A stretch of 64,000 nucleotides of DNA from Pomphorhynchus laevis (Eukaryota > Acanthocephala > Palaeacanthocephala > Echinorhynchida > Pomphorhynchidae). Where the stretch lies: the NCBI GenBank assembly GCA_012934845.2, contig WNNJ02003776.1, positions 248,001 to 312,000 of the forward strand, written 5' to 3'. This document shows positions 43,406 through 55,640 of this stretch, one piece after another; position 1 is the stretch's first letter, and each line of letters starts with the position of its first letter. The notes beneath the pieces are model-generated. The model was not told the DNA's origin, did no database searches, and saw nothing but the letters and a program-made list of their open reading frames with translations. Made by a program: the position numbers and the translations under genes.

Positions 43406-44085
43406 CTAAAATAGTTAACTATTAAATTTAATTACAGGGGATTAAAAAAATGATTATAACAAAATAATTTAATAAAACATCAAATTCAAATAAACATTAC
43501 TTGAAACCATTGTTAAAATTGAAAGTTTGATGACTTCATTTATGACGTTGCTTCAATCCTATACAAGACAACAGTAGTACACTACCTTTCAGTTTTGATA
43601 GATATCATAAGTTGCTGATCCAACAACTATTTTCAGTTTTGCATCTTATTCCAATACAAAGCATATTGTTTATTATAAATAGTATTTTGTTGATTTGCAT
43701 ATTGTAGAATTATAAGATAAAGAAATCTATTAAAGCCAAGATGAAACACCATTTATATACTGTAGCGTGCAAACTTGCATTTTTGATATTTTAAAGTATA
43801 ATTTGGAATTAACATTAAAATCTCGTCATAAATGCGGTCATGCGCCTGTCAAGTATTGACATACTTGCATTTGCAGACCTTTAAGTTCAGTAACTGAAAA
43901 TTCATTGTTATAAGTTTCGCAGAGAAGGTAGCATCACTCATATTCTAACCTACTAATAAACGTCGGATAAGAGATGCCAATAACACAAAGTCAAAGCGGT
44001 GAGGCCAATATTTTCAATAAATTGACATCAATTTGCTGACATAAACACGTCGGGATAGATTTATCAAATATGGCATCACTGAAAT
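43406..44085. other. Upstream of the bZIP exons; no confident 5' exon
   Basis: A 33-base piece at 43501-43533 (minus) has a GTAATG donor and the right phase to precede exon 1, reading HQTFNFNNGFK, but its acceptor lacks a pyrimidine tract. The rest shows no frame. Confidence 0.35.
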
Positions 44086-44770
44086 CCTTACTTAACAGTC
44101 ATCGCACTGTACAGTGCGCATAATGTAGCCTTTGATATTCCTATATCAAATATACAATCAATTAACTGACTTCTACTAATATTTAATTGCATTTTAATTA
44201 CACAAGCTTTGTATATCAAAAATGCTATGTGGGGATCAATCTGGCCAACCTCAGCAAGGCATTTAACCAACAAAGACCACTACCTACAATTCTCTGACGT
44301 GAAATTAGTTACGTAATAGTGTGTACCAATAGGTGTAACCATTATTACATTTCCATTCGATCCATGATTAATATCTTTAATAGTTGATGGGCGTTTGAAA
44401 GAATTATGACAAAGTAAGTTAGACTTTGAACTGTTTCAAAAACCGAATTTGCGACATTCAGTAAGTTGAACGTCCCAAACTCTCCATCTAAGTATTCTAA
44501 TTTATAACGAAGTTTGAATCATCGTCAAATCTTTAAATTACTGTTGGAGCAAATCTTTCAATTATTTTAATTAAAGGTATCAGCAACATAGGGAGGGCTG
44601 CCATGGCGAACAAATCTTCCTGAGTGAATCCTTTAATCGATAAACTTTTGTCGCCACATAACGATAGTAATGTTGGTTCATATATATTTAGCAGTGAGGT
44701 TGCTAAAGCAGAGCACGCATATTCTATGTTATGAAGTTTAACATATAAGTTTATTTGTTCTTGAAATTTT
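44086..44770 (-). pseudogene. RLE family I LINE, RT middle fragment
   Basis: The minus strand reads ACSALATSLLNIYEPTLLSL and IKGFTQEDLFAMAALPMLLI (motif B, about 44700-44590), then after a decayed stretch CLAEVGQIDPHIAFLIYKAC (44270-44210). It aligns with residues 440-600 of the 57 kb copy. Confidence 0.65.
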
Positions 44771-44799
44771 GATAATTATTTTATTCTGCAGGATACTTT

Positions 44800-45465
44800 A
44801 ATCCTATCTATAAGCCATCATAGTACGATACGTTTCAGTATTAGTGAACCTCATCAGCTACTGATCCAATACTTACGTTTCACATTTCGGTCCTTTTGAT
44901 GTTGGCTGACGATCAATTGTCTGCTTTATTGACAATTAGATTTAATGAAAGACTCGTTTTACATTTTGCAAATTTAATTAAAATCATTTCACATTTTAAA
45001 TTAAATTAGGGTTGGTAGGGGACGGTGTTACTTTCAATTTGAAAACCTACCTGTTTCCTAATGATTACTATCACCAAACTAGTAATCTATGGTTTATTTC
45101 TATAAGCCAACAACGGTGCGCTACATTTCATTATCGGTGGACCTTATCGGCTACTGATCCAATACCTACATTTCACGTTTCGGTCCTTTTAATGTTGGCA
45201 GACAATAACTCGACTCGTCTGTTTTTATAAAAATAAAAAGTTTTATCCCAGAGGGGAAATAAACTATGTCCGAAGATTCTACCTTCAATTTGAAAACCTA
45301 CCTGTTTCCTAAAGATTACCATCATAAAACTAGTCATAAAGAGTTTGTTCCCTTATTTTAAGTTGATATCCCTTGCAATCTAGTAGGGAAAAGTAAGTAT
45401 TAGATCAGTAGATGATGAGGTTCACCAATAATAAAATGTGGCATACTGCTGTTGCCTTATAGATA
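44800..45465. repeat. Hammerhead-bearing repeat: two direct copies and one inverted
   Basis: Copies at about 44808-44925 and 45098-45210 share TACTGATCCAATAC, TTTCGGTCCTTTTAATGTTG and flanking words; the unit CCTACCTGTTTCCTAA recurs at 45045 and 45300. An inverted copy is at 45385-45460. Period about 290 bp. Probably a PLE pseudo-LTR. Confidence 0.65.
44812..44872 (-). ncRNA. Type I hammerhead ribozyme, intact core
   Basis: Minus strand: stem I strand ATCAGTAG, CTGATGA (44851-44857), a short stem II (GGT/ACT with one G-U), GAAA (44833-44836), a 3-bp stem III (ACG-TAT-CGT), GTA with cleavage expected between 44824 and 44823, then CTATGAT closing stem I with one bulged G. A tiny stem III is the form described for PLE-encoded hammerheads. 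It lies in a repeat with two further, degenerate copies (45096-45170 minus, 45385-45455 plus). Confidence 0.7.
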
Positions 45466-45639
45466 GATAAAAGCAAAGCATAGTCATCAAAATTTCAATG
45501 GTAACAATGTCTGCACAGGTATATCAACTTAAAATATTATTTTATGTTATATGTTATTGTGTTAAATAATTATTAATTATAATAATATAACTAAAATATA
45601 TTTATATTTTTTTTCGCGCAAATGCGCCTTATTTTAACC

Positions 45640-47704
45640 AAACAAGACTTATACTTCAAAATCTTCTTAAGCACTCCAATGTCTAACTGGGTGACCTATC
45701 GTATATCGATCTACCCTAATGCAGGCAGATGACATTTTGGCGAGGGCGATTCCAACCATTGTCCGAATTGAACGGATACTTTGGCTGTAAGTGAAGTTAC
45801 GGCATGAAGAAATTTGTATTGCAATTATCTTCAGAAGGAAGGACGCGGACGGGCCACCATTTACAGCAAAAACCACAGGGATGAAATACGCCTTCTCAAG
45901 CCTCGTAACTCGTTCGCTGTACTTGGCAATATTCCGATGCTCATGATAGCGGAAATGACTTTCAATTATTCCTGACGTATGTGACGGAGCAAGGTGATTA
46001 ATATACATAGGTCCAGTAAGGACCGCTCCGTTCTATCACCCAAGAGATCGTAACACCCAATATCCAGAGGCGCGCATGTATCTGTAGTTGTGGTAAAAAA
46101 TACCCGTATTAAGGGTATATAAGACGCATTAAATTCCCTATTTCAACGAGCTTATCGGCGCTTTCGACGCAGTATGCGTCATCTGCAAACCATCTATGCT
46201 GCACTCCAGGAACATCCATTCTTATTCTCTGAATCAATGGAATGAACGTCACACTGAAAGCAATCATCGCCAGCGGATCGCATCGTGTAAACACTTCACA
46301 AAAATAAATTTCTCCAACATCCAGCGAGGAAAGAGTGTTACCGCTATACATGTTCGTAAGGATCGTCGTCAATGCAGGACATGCATAGTTTACATTTTCA
46401 GCAAAATCTTTCGATTTATCTAATTAAAGGCATTCTTAGCATATAACTGCAAGATACAAGACGACACTCCCCGTCAAAAAGGTATCTTATTAAATGAATT
46501 GTTTTTTCGACACCACATTTTTGACATGCGACAAGTTGTTTACACGAAACAGTCTTTTGCAGATCCAAGGAAATTCTACTAGCGAGAATCTTTACTATGA
46601 TTCTTCTAGGTACATTCCCAATTCCAATCGGACGGATTCCAGGGTCTTTATCGAGTGAGATTTATCTGCTCGCTGCAAACGCTTCAAGGTTATTTCTTAA
46701 GTACTTGTTCGATGCTATAGATATTGCGATCTCGGCTAAACTCGAAGCTAACTTTTCCGAATTGTCATCAAACGATTCAACAATTTTGCACCATAATAAG
46801 TCATCCATACCAGATAGGCCAGCAGCATCCTTGGTCCTCCGAGCAGCCTTAACTACGTCCAGCGATGTTATTTCGGAGAAGCGAACAGGATGATGTTCTA
46901 CTACATTCGTCACATGATCCTTTAAAATAGCTGCGTCATTGACAAAATCTTCACTAGGATGAAGTTCAATTAATTTTTCCTTGACTGTCTTACCCTCAAA
47001 TGTATCGCTATGTGACAACACCTTAAAGTCAAGTAGTGGGTCAGACAAGAGTTTCATAGCTAATTGAGTTTTGCACCGTGACATCAATTTACAGAAAGTT
47101 GCCATCCAACTTTTACGAGAGTTTGGCTTTGGGCAATGAAGCGACTTCTCACGTTACAATATCCACGCTTCACACATAAGATCGAACAGACACCGGTCGC
47201 GCCACGAAGACAATCTGCGACAAATATTGTTATACATATTGAAGTTGTGTACCTGAATGTCCTCTGCAAAATGACTTGACCAAAAACCGACGCTGTCTTA
47301 GTGCTCGTCTCGAATCAACAATGGAAGCAGCCGTTGAGTATAAATCTACCATGCAGTTTATGAATTCTTTACTTCCATTGCACTTTGGATAGACATATAA
47401 ATTCGGGGTCCAATTGATAACCTCGTTGTAAGCGTCAAGAATAGCATTATCGAAATCAATACGGCTCATTTGTGTTCTATTGGAATGAGCTTGATTCTTC
47501 ACCCGCTTGAACATTTTATGGCCTTGGGAAAATACCGCTATCGTAATTCTCATATGCTTTAAAAACTTGCTGAATCCGAAGACCTTGTTGAGAAATGTTT
47601 GAGCCTACTCTATTTGCTCGCGCACGCTTGCAAACTTTGCATTTCGCTGCTTGACCGTTGCACGTACAGCATCTCGCGAAGCTTGCCGGTTGACCTCTTG
47701 ACAT
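45640..47704 (-). pseudogene. RLE family I LINE, nearly full span, decayed
   Basis: Minus order: Cys-rich N-terminus CCTCNGQAAKCKVCKRARAN (about 47670), INWTPNLYVYPKCNGSKEF (47440), EHHPVRFSEIT and LSGMDDLLWCKIVESFDD (46900-46780), RT palm HRWFADDAYCVES (46190) and RLE end RYHEHRNIAKYSERVTRLEK (45950). It is about 1 kb shorter than the 57 kb copy; part of the post-palm region and the zinc knuckle are missing. The palm keeps ADD. Multiple frameshifts. Confidence 0.75.
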
Positions 47705-47904
47705 GAAAACTTTCGGTAAGATGTGATTGGGTATGATACTGGGAAACTAACAGGATAAATTGTGTATTTAAGCTTGTATGTTATTTAATTGTAATTCACT
47801 TGAACACATAACTTTTCTTTGTTTGTTATTTATATTATGTGTTATATTCTCTCTCAACATTTTTTTTTGTAAAATTGGCGATATAAAATTGACGATTGTA
47901 AGTA

Positions 47905-47970
47905 GTTTTAATCAAGAATTTTGTAATCAAGAATTTTGTAATCAAGAATTTTGTAATCAAGAATTTTATT
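47905..47970 (+). repeat. Minisatellite, 15 bp x 4
   Basis: The unit AATCAAGAATTTTGT is repeated four times with no interruption. Confidence 0.9.
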
Positions 47971-48044
47971 AATTATTAATATTATTAAGCGTCAATGTTA
48001 ATATTAACGTCAACGTCAGTATTATTTTATGCAGCGGAGTCGGG

Positions 48045-48600
48045 ATTGAGTCAAGCTTAGAGCGTGTCAGCGATCACTTCACTTTTCAAAATTCCACAAC
48101 AAGCCGCGATGTTGAGGCAAGGCTCGACATTGTATGTAATGGATTGTATGGGAGTCGATTCGTGCGGACGTTTTTTGTCGTCACAATCTTCATTAATCTT
48201 GCCGTTTCGTACACCCCCATGATGTCAAGTGCATTCAGCTTTCACGAAGAACGCAAAATATCAAAGTACCACAAGCGCGCCTCTTTAGTGGAACGTGGAA
48301 ATTTTATTCCTCTTGTATTTTCGACCTCAGGTGGGTTTGGTCAGGGTTCAAAACGTGTAATGCAGCGAATCGTACATTTGCAATCGTTAAAATGTGTAAA
48401 CCTTCATATAGCAGTTGCTTAAGTAGCTTGAAGAGGACGATAGGATTTACCCTATGTCGGTCAGCATTATTGTGCATCCGAGGATATCGTTCAGCCCGCA
48501 GTCGTCCAGTAAAGAACTCAGCCTCTGCTAGAAATGACGGATTCAGGACCGAAGAGTCGAGCGTAAGACGCTCGCATAAGCCTTGTGCTTAGGGTGACGG
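48045..48600 (+). pseudogene. RLE family I LINE, C-terminal endonuclease remnant
   Basis: Reads SRDVEARLDIVCNGLYGSRF (about 48100), FFVVTIFI in place of FFDICVFN, FSFHEERKISKYHKRASLVE, then GNFIPLVFSTSGGFGQGSKR. The second active-site aspartate is lost. 5' truncated. Confidence 0.75.
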
Positions 48601-48961
48601 CCTCACATTCTTTGTTTTAATGTACTGAATATTTGTAAATATTGGCCAATTTGCAGGAAACATTTGCTGTATAAATTAAAAATAAATTTTTATAAATTAA
48701 AAAAGCGTCAATTGTTTATTAATATTATTACTGTCATTTATTAATATTATTATTGAGCGTTCAGTAAGACAACATGAAAGTTAGTCCAAAGACAAGCAAG
48801 CCTTGCAGGCCAATTATGTTGATATGTCCCAGGACATGTCATCTACAGACGGAAGTAGTCACCGTGACTACTTTCGACATTAAATATTATTGTATTTTTG
48901 TGACATTAAATGTTCTAATTCACAATGTCCTGTTTGGACCACTGTGTGGATACCACGTCAA
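48601..48961. other. Unassigned stretch
   Basis: Contains short inverted words (TGTCCCAGGACA, GTAGTCACCGTGACTAC) near 48824-48875 but no frame or match. Confidence 0.4.
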
Positions 48962-49310
48962 CTAATTGTTAATTTCCTTGATAAATATATTTGTGGATTT
49001 TGAGGAGCTACTTTTTTGAAACTTTCTTGAGACAAACTTTCTTGAGACAAGTATGTTCGTTGCTATCGGATTACAGGCTACCATCAGCAAATAGTTGCTA
49101 CGCCCAGCTAGATCTAGTGCCACGTCACGTTCAAAATCGTTTAACACAAATGATACTGTTCGATATACTGTTTGCAACCAAACGATTTTTTGTGATGACA
49201 AAAAATATATACCATAACTCTGTTTAGTTATTCTATCGCTGCGGCACGCAACATATTTTTTTAACAAAATTTCATTATCGGAGATAGAAGGATTTATCCA
49301 CGATTCCTAA
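48962..49310 (-). pseudogene. LINE Y endonuclease fragment, inverted
   Basis: The minus strand reads MLKKYVACRSDRITKQSYGI, identical in sense to 50367-50430 on the plus strand. Bases 49195-49305 are an inverted copy of 50325-50425. It forms a head-to-head joint with the plus-strand LINE Y. Confidence 0.75.
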
Positions 49311-50214
49311 AAGCTGCTTTTATTACCGAAAGAGATCAAAATATGCCGATGAATATTGACGAACAGACGATCTCGGTTAACAATGGTGGGCCTCTTGTAG
49401 TAAGACCGATCAGTTATATGACTGAAACGGCTATAAACAACGACAAAATTCTGCCTACCCGGTCATCCGATAGATCGCAAACTCCCGCAATTCGTATAAA
49501 CCAACTATCTCATAACACGCAAATAGTTAAGGTAGATTGTATTAGTGCTTCTCACGAAAAGCACAATCGTACCATTGTACATAAGTACTGGTCGTTCAAA
49601 CGAACCTTGTTCAAATGTTGCTTGTGATAGAAACCAATGCATTTTAATTGATAACATTAAGAAGTCCGATGCCCTAAATAATCAGATCAGACTTGATGAT
49701 GACTATATTCATGTCCAATTTATTCTAACGACTGTATTAAATGGATCATCATCATGTGAAGCTGTGAGAGATATGCGTCTCAGAGCTGTTTTCTCGCTAG
49801 GTCGTGCCCCTTCGTCAGCCAACGATCGCTCACGCCTCCTCAAAATTGGGTTTACTTCATGTGAAATTGTGCAGCTCATACATCGTAACTCATTTCACAT
49901 GAAAGGTTCCGGCATCCGTATTCTTAGAGACCTTGACACCGCTGATAGTACACGTCTATCAATGGCAAAATCGGAACTAGCTCAAAGACTGGCACATGAT
50001 GAAAACAACTTAAAAATTCAGAATTTTCAGGTAGTGCGGTGGCGCCTCCACATTCGTTGGCAAGGCCTATTGAACAAAGCAGATATTGCTCCCCAGCGTG
50101 CTTCGAAGCCGACCACATGCCTACAGAGTGCATCTACCAAAATTTCATAAGAAACTCTATTGTCTTGTTCAAGTCGGGTACTCAAAAAAGTTCGTCATTT
50201 AAATGTACAATAAA

Positions 50215-51418
50215 TAAAGCTTCTCATCAAATTCTATATTCTAATGTGCATAGTCTGTTTAATAAAATTGATGAGATTGGATTACTGATTCATGACCATC
50301 AACCGATAATTGCAGCTTTTACGGAATCGTGGATAAATCCTTCTATCTCCGATAATGAAATTTTGTTAAAAAAATATGTTGCGTGCCGCAGCGATAGAAT
50401 AACTAAACAGAGTTATGGTATATTACTATATATACGTGACACAATAAAGTTCCGTGTCCTAGAAACTTTTAACGACCCCCTAACTTCAAACGAACTTTAA
50501 GGGATCAGATTATACAGCCCATTCTACTTGATACTTGTAATCGTTTACCGCAACCTTACTTCATGTACTATAAGCATCGTGCAACATTTATACCAGCTAT
50601 CGGACCCTAATAAGCCGATATTGGTTGTTGGTGACTTTAACATGCCTACAATAGATTGAAATACATACAGTTGTAATTCGCCTTCTGACTTTGGTTCGAT
50701 TGTGTTACTTCAAACAACCAATGATCTATACCTCACTCAACATGTCAATGAATTTGCCAAAATATCTTCTACGTCTCGTTCTCTTCTTTATCTGGTTTTG
50801 TCTGATCCAGGACATATTGTCACTAGCGTTAATCACTTGAATCCATTTGGTTGTTCTGATCATGTTACCTTATTAATAGATCTTGGACTTAGTATCCCTA
50901 TCAATAATTCCTGTGTTAACAAATTCAACCCTTTTAAAGCCGACTACAACAAAATAAAGGAGTTCCTTTCTACCGTTGCGTGGTCTAATGCTTATATCGT
51001 GGGTATTGATTCCGAATGGCTGTTTTTCAAAGACACCTTGTATTCAGTACTTACCCGCAACGCCCCAATTGTACGTCAAACTGACGTCGGCTTATCTCAT
51101 CGTTGGTTTAATCGAGAACTCAAACAAGCACTGGCTCAGCGACGCAAGGCATTTTGTAATAATAAAGCACGTAACTCTAGTTTTGAGCAATCCCAACAGC
51201 ATAGAAACAGGGTAGCATCCTTGAAGAGACGTACGAGAGTAATCTTTGAAAAGAATTTATCCGAACGATGTCGTCGTGACCCTGGCTTACTCTTTAAATA
51301 CATTCCATCAAGAAAACGTATAGCTAGCACGTTATCCTCTATTCCCGACAGCCAAGGTGATTTGGTATTAGATTCAAAAGAAATTGCGAATGTATTCGGC
51401 GCACACTTACATCGTTGA
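50215..51418 (+). pseudogene. LINE Y ORF2, endonuclease region
   Basis: Endonuclease blocks in at least two frames. The long frame 50702-51418 covers the last endonuclease motif (GCSDHVTLL) and the linker to RT, rich in Arg/Lys (RRKAFCNNKARN, RRDPGLLFKYI). Confidence 0.75.
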
Positions 51419-51419
51419 A

Positions 51420-52110
51420 TTCGTCACTGAATGCTCCACCGCAAGTAACTGACAGTTCGTATGGTTTGGTAGCTAATACTCTTCTGGCCTTGATAACTTC
51501 ATTAAATCTGACTTAGTGTACAACGAGTTGTCCCGTCTGAAATGCACATCAAGTGCTGGTCCGTTACTTCTGCGAAAAGTCAACACTCACCTAGAAACGA
51601 ATCATATCATCGCCCCTGAACAACATAGTTCTCGAAAAGGTCATTCAACGCTAACGAATTTGTCACACGATAGCTGGACCAGATATTATGATTTTGGCAT
51701 TCCGGTTGACGCCATCTTCTTAGACTTCTCTAAGGCATTTGATACAGTCCTTCATGTTAATTTAATTCAAAAACTACGCAATATCCACCTTGATGAGTGT
51801 TTAGTTCGCTGGATTATTGAATTTCTGTCTGACCGTCATTGCTGCGTAAGGGTAAACGACGAATAATCTTATCGCTTCCCTACAAATTTTGGAGTACCTC
51901 AGGGAACTATACTTGGTCCAGTTCTTTTCAGCATATACATTAATGACTTCATTCTTAAACTTAGATCTGAATGTGTTCTCTATACTAATGATTTAAAAAT
52001 CTGGCGCCCAATAGTTTTTGAATCAAATGTAGACATCTTGCAGTATGATATTAACACCATAAATGATTGGTTTTAAAACCATAAACGATTTTGAACGGGT
52101 TAAAATTCAA
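51420..52110 (+). pseudogene. LINE Y ORF2, RT palm
   Basis: The frame 51516-51866 gives FLDFSKAFDTVLHVNLIQKL; the next frame gives GVPQGTILGPVLF and INDF, then LYTNDLK. The RT fingers upstream of LETNHIIAPEQHSSRKGHST are shortened. Confidence 0.75.
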
Positions 52111-52199
52111 TTTGAAAAAAGTGCCTACATTTGCATATCAAGACGTCCAGCCGAGTCAGCTCATATTTATCATATAAACAGCAATGTTATTCTTAGGAT

Positions 52200-53946
52200 A
52201 TTCACAGCGTGCCTTCCCGAGATTTCCTCATAGTTGAGGGTGACCTTAATGCGCAACTCTAGTAATCAGACTTGACGGTCCATTTTGTGGGTAAGCAAGC
52301 AATTAGAAGACATATATGTCCAAACGACAAAAAACTAATGAACACACTTCGTACCCATGATCTAATTACAGCAAATTCATGTTTAAAATACATATTTTTA
52401 AAAGACGTAATCTTGAAACATTGAAGTTTTCAAATGAACAGGGCGTAATCAAATCGATTACATTCTCGTTCGAAGATGTCGTAGCCTGATAGCTGATTGC
52501 AGATCATATTGGAGAACATATGTAATAACTGGCCATGCTCTATTATTAATGAAATTACAACGATTAAAGGTTCACTCAAGCCAACGATATAGAGCTGACC
52601 TCTTTAGACGTTCGCTTAATAAATGACAAAAATAGCAGTTAACTTTGAGAACAAGCTAAGCCAAATAATAGGTAAACCGCACAAACCTTTGAGCGTTATT
52701 GATAGATGGACACAATTGCAAGATGCAATACGCTCTACCGCCTCTCAACTTCTTTATGGCAAGCAAAATAGCAGAAAGCCATGGATTAGTAAAATAACTC
52801 TGGATATATCAGACAAACGGCAAGCTACAATAAGGTTTTCATCGAAAGAAAAGTTGTCTGAAATTAAGAAACTTCTTAGATTGAGCATCCGTATGCGACT
52901 CTAAATGACAACTCCCGCAAATTCTTTCAGCTGATAAGACGGTATTCAAACGTTAATTAAGAAATCCTATTTACTAAATAAAGATAAATCGGTTCATCTC
53001 TTCGATTATAAAAGCTGCATAAATTGATTGACAGAGTATTTCAAATGACATTATAATTCAGGAAAAGCAAAAATACTGGTAATGCGAATAAATTGGACAG
53101 GAATATTCAACCGTTTATCCACCAATCAATAAAATCAATTTTGAATTGCTCCAACATCAATGCTATATGTAACATTATCAGCAAATAGCTTAAAACTTGT
53201 GAAACAGAGGTCCCGATAATGTTCAACCTGAGCTGTTAAAAGCAAGTGGCCATGTGAGGCTGGAATGGTTATACTATCTATTTGGTGATATTTGGGAACA
53301 GAAGAGGATCCATAGGGATTCAGAAAAATCATTTATAATCCTGGTTTTTAAAAAATGCGATCATTGTAACTGCTCGAGCTATCGGGTTCAAATTTCGCCA
53401 GCCGACTGTCATTGCCTTTCTTGACTTCGAAGAAGCGTCTATAGTATACATCGTGCAGTGATGTTGCGTCTATTGCTAAATTCCTTAGTTCCTACACAGA
53501 TATGCGAAATAATTGAGGCACTCTATCGACAAACTAAATCGATTGTACGCGAGAATAGTCATGTGGGAAATCCCTTTTCGGCTTGCTCAATAGTTATACA
53601 AAGTAGAGTTTTGTCTCCAGAATTGTTTAATCTTACAATCAATGAATTACTCAGAGAATGTTTAGACGAGCAACCAGAAGGAATCCGAATTTACCCCAAC
53701 AATTGTTTACTCACTGATCTCATATGTGCTGACGATGTCGCTCTTTTAGTGGAAACTGCAGCTGATTTACAATTCACGATTACTAGAATTCATACTGCTT
53801 CAGCAAAATATGGTCAAATTGTAAACGTTTCGAAATGCGAAATATTATCGTTCTGTCATTATCTTTTTGATATAAAATTAAACGAACAATTGCTTGAACA
53901 TGTGCACGCGTTTAAATACCTGGAAATTATAAATCAGAAACTATAA
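52200..53946 (+). mobile_element. LINE Z, APE-type LINE, decayed
   Basis: Starts inside an endonuclease (FLIVEGDLNAQL, about 52217; LMNTLRTHDLITANSCL, about 52340). The linker has QLQDAIRSTASQLLYGKQNS and RKPWISKITLDISDKRQA (52710-52830), and the RT has VPTQICEIIEALYRQTKSIV (53488), RVLSPELFNLTINELL (motif B, 53605) and ICADDVALLVETA (motif C, 53725). A middle stretch near 52900-53400, including motif A, is scrambled. Clade unassigned; it differs from LINEs X, Y and W. Confidence 0.7.
53458..53946 (+). pseudogene. LINE Z RT palm and thumb
   Basis: One open frame of 162 residues from MLRLLLNSLVPTQI to HAFKYLEII. Motif B reads SRVLSPELF where a GxxQGxxLSPxLF pattern is usual, so the QG is lost. 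Catalytic ADD is kept in motif C. Confidence 0.75.
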
Positions 53947-54224
53947 ATGTTAACAAAATTATATACATATCCATTCAAATCACCTATTTAGAAGCACTTT
54001 TGCTTCCATTTTCAGACTATATTTTTAGTCTCGAGAAAACTTGAGATTAGCTATATGCCAACTAAAAATGAACCCAGAAGAGTTTAGATGAAGTTATACA
54101 GTTTCTTTAATGAGAAGAAACTGCAATGTCATAAAAGGGAATCATACATTATTTCTCAACACAAATCCACAGCAACTAAAAAATAAATTTAATTTGAACT
54201 ATTTGAACTATTTTGAACCAATAC

Positions 54225-54480
54225 ATCTTTTATTTATTAGTCAATTCATAAGAATTGATTTTTATCTTAAATTTTAATTTTAAATTTTAGCTTTATATAA
54301 ATATTAATTGTATAAAATCTTATTTAATTATTTATTATTTCTAATTATTTAACTTTATTTTTAATTTATATATATTATATAAAATCTTATATAACTTTTA
54401 TTTATTATTTATAATCATTTAACTTTTTTAAATTTATTTATAGTATACGCAGACTACGTTAGCTGATCTCATTATTTTGT
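54225..54480 (+). mobile_element. Naiad 3' tail
   Basis: Begins TTATTAGTCAATTCATAAGA and ends ACTACGTTAGCTGATC (54450-54465). The structured motif is not included. Confidence 0.6.
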
Positions 54481-54552
54481 TAATTTGTAATTCTTATTTT
54501 TTCATTTTTTGTGATCCAAATAATTTCTATTAATTAATATTTTTGTGTTCAG

Positions 54553-54669
54553 GATGTGGAACTGCAAAAAGCGAAATTTCCTTTATTTCCTTTGCAGAAC
54601 CGTTACTTTGACAAAATTAAGACGTATTCACTACTTTCAAAGCATCAATTTTCAGAAGCACTTTCACAG
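54553..54669 (+). CDS. Candidate host exon, 39 codons, function unknown
   Basis: TTTTGTGTTCAG acceptor, GTAAATAA donor, 117 bases open in phase 0/0. The peptide begins DVELQKAKFPLFPLQNRYFD and ends FSEALSQ. Composition is unlike the surrounding AT-rich tails. I do not recognise the family, and no partner exon was found on the plus strand nearby. Confidence 0.4.
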
Positions 54670-54834
54670 GTAAATAAATAATTTCACTTGATGATACAGT
54701 TTTAATCTTGAAATATTTTCAATTAGAGTCAATCAATAAATCTCAAGCATCTATTATTAATTTCGATTTTTTATAAAAGATTATTTTATTAATATTCTCA
54801 ATTTCAATAGAGAACTTTCGTCACCCTCTAATTT

Positions 54835-55060
54835 TCTGCCATCCAAGGTGCTGATTTTGTAAAAATGTTACTCGATATAGATTTACGTTCCGGATATTGT
54901 ATGAGTCGCGTTGCTGTGGTTTCGCTGTTTACTAACGTTACATTAAGTCAATCGATCATTATGGCAGCTGAATCTCTTGCCAATAACTGCAAAATCTGTA
55001 AATCAGTAAATCATATTAGTACGCTTCAAAAGGTCAACATGATCAGCAACGGAACTTGCA
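54835..55060 (+). pseudogene. PLE RT motif A fragment
   Basis: Reads ADFVKMLLDIDLRSGY, then AVVSLFTNVTLSQSIIMA, matching the DVxSLFTNxPLxxxI palm motif A of canonical PLEs, with the first aspartate changed to A. About 60 codons. Confidence 0.65.
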
Positions 55061-55079
55061 GAATGTACAGCGCGCTATG

Positions 55080-55640
55080 TGACTGGCTACGAGATTGTTT
55101 GGGCATGCAAAGTCCCAAACAAGCACTCGCCCGCCTCATACGGCAGTAACGAAGCCCCGTCGGGCCGCTTATCGTCGTATCTAGTCAACCCGACAGGTTC
55201 CTGTCTGGATGGAATTCCTGCGGAGACTAGGGCCATTCTTACAATTTCATTGATCGCTAAAGGATGTAAATTTCTGCCTTTTGTTTTGTTGCAATCTAGA
55301 GTAGTGGCGCTGTTTTTATGGACCGCATCTCCGCATATACATCGATGTGATTTAGAATATTGAACGCCAAGTCTGAGTGCAACTGCTGTGGACAGTGATT
55401 GGTCATCAAGCCGGGTGCTAACGGAAGCTATCGGTAATGCTTCGAGGAAATCTCCAGACCATTTTGAAGCGGTAGCAACGAAGCGAGTACGAGATACGGG
55501 ACTAGTTGCTTTGTTGACAAGCTTTTGATGGCACGCACCATAATAGTTCCCCATCCATCGTTTTTGAAGGGTTGCCTCCAATGGAATGGTTGCTTGAAAT
55601 TCAGCGTGTTATTGGACTGTGGCTTTTTCAATGTCTGGGA
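55080..55640 (-). pseudogene. RLE family II LINE, endonuclease region
   Basis: The minus frame of 164 residues reads FLEALPIASVSTRLDDQSLS, VALRLGVQYSKSHRCICGDA (zinc ligands), NEIVRMALVSAGIPSRQEPV, then GLTRYDDKRPDGASLLPY with the RPDG active-site box. It is open through this region, so better kept than the 6.3 kb copy; the following W-D box is lost. Confidence 0.75.

Larger units (their letters stand above)
49330..52110 (+). mobile_element. LINE Y, CR1/RTE-like with ORF1 and ORF2, decayed
   Basis: ORF1 pieces (49343-50150) include RSRLLKIGFTSCEIVQLIHR and ILRDLDTADSTRLSMAKSEL, a CR1-type ORF1 C-terminus. ORF2 starts near 50215 with the endonuclease (ILYSNVHSLFNKIDEIGLLI, FTESWI), VGDFNMP (50628) and CSDHVTLLIDL. 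The RT has FLDFSKAFDTV (motif A, 51718), GVPQGTILGPVLFSIYINDF (motif B, 51890) and LYTNDLKIW (motif C, YADD changed to YTND). It has several frameshifts and stops and a deletion before motif A. Confidence 0.8.

Noticed and set aside
43501-43533. Possible additional 5' exon of the bZIP gene
   Set aside because: Phase fits, but the acceptor lacks a pyrimidine tract and the piece is only 33 bases; left as tentative.
47778-47972. Small frame ending in NQEFC repeats
   Set aside because: The repeats are the 15-bp minisatellite translated; the upstream part is AT-rich low complexity.
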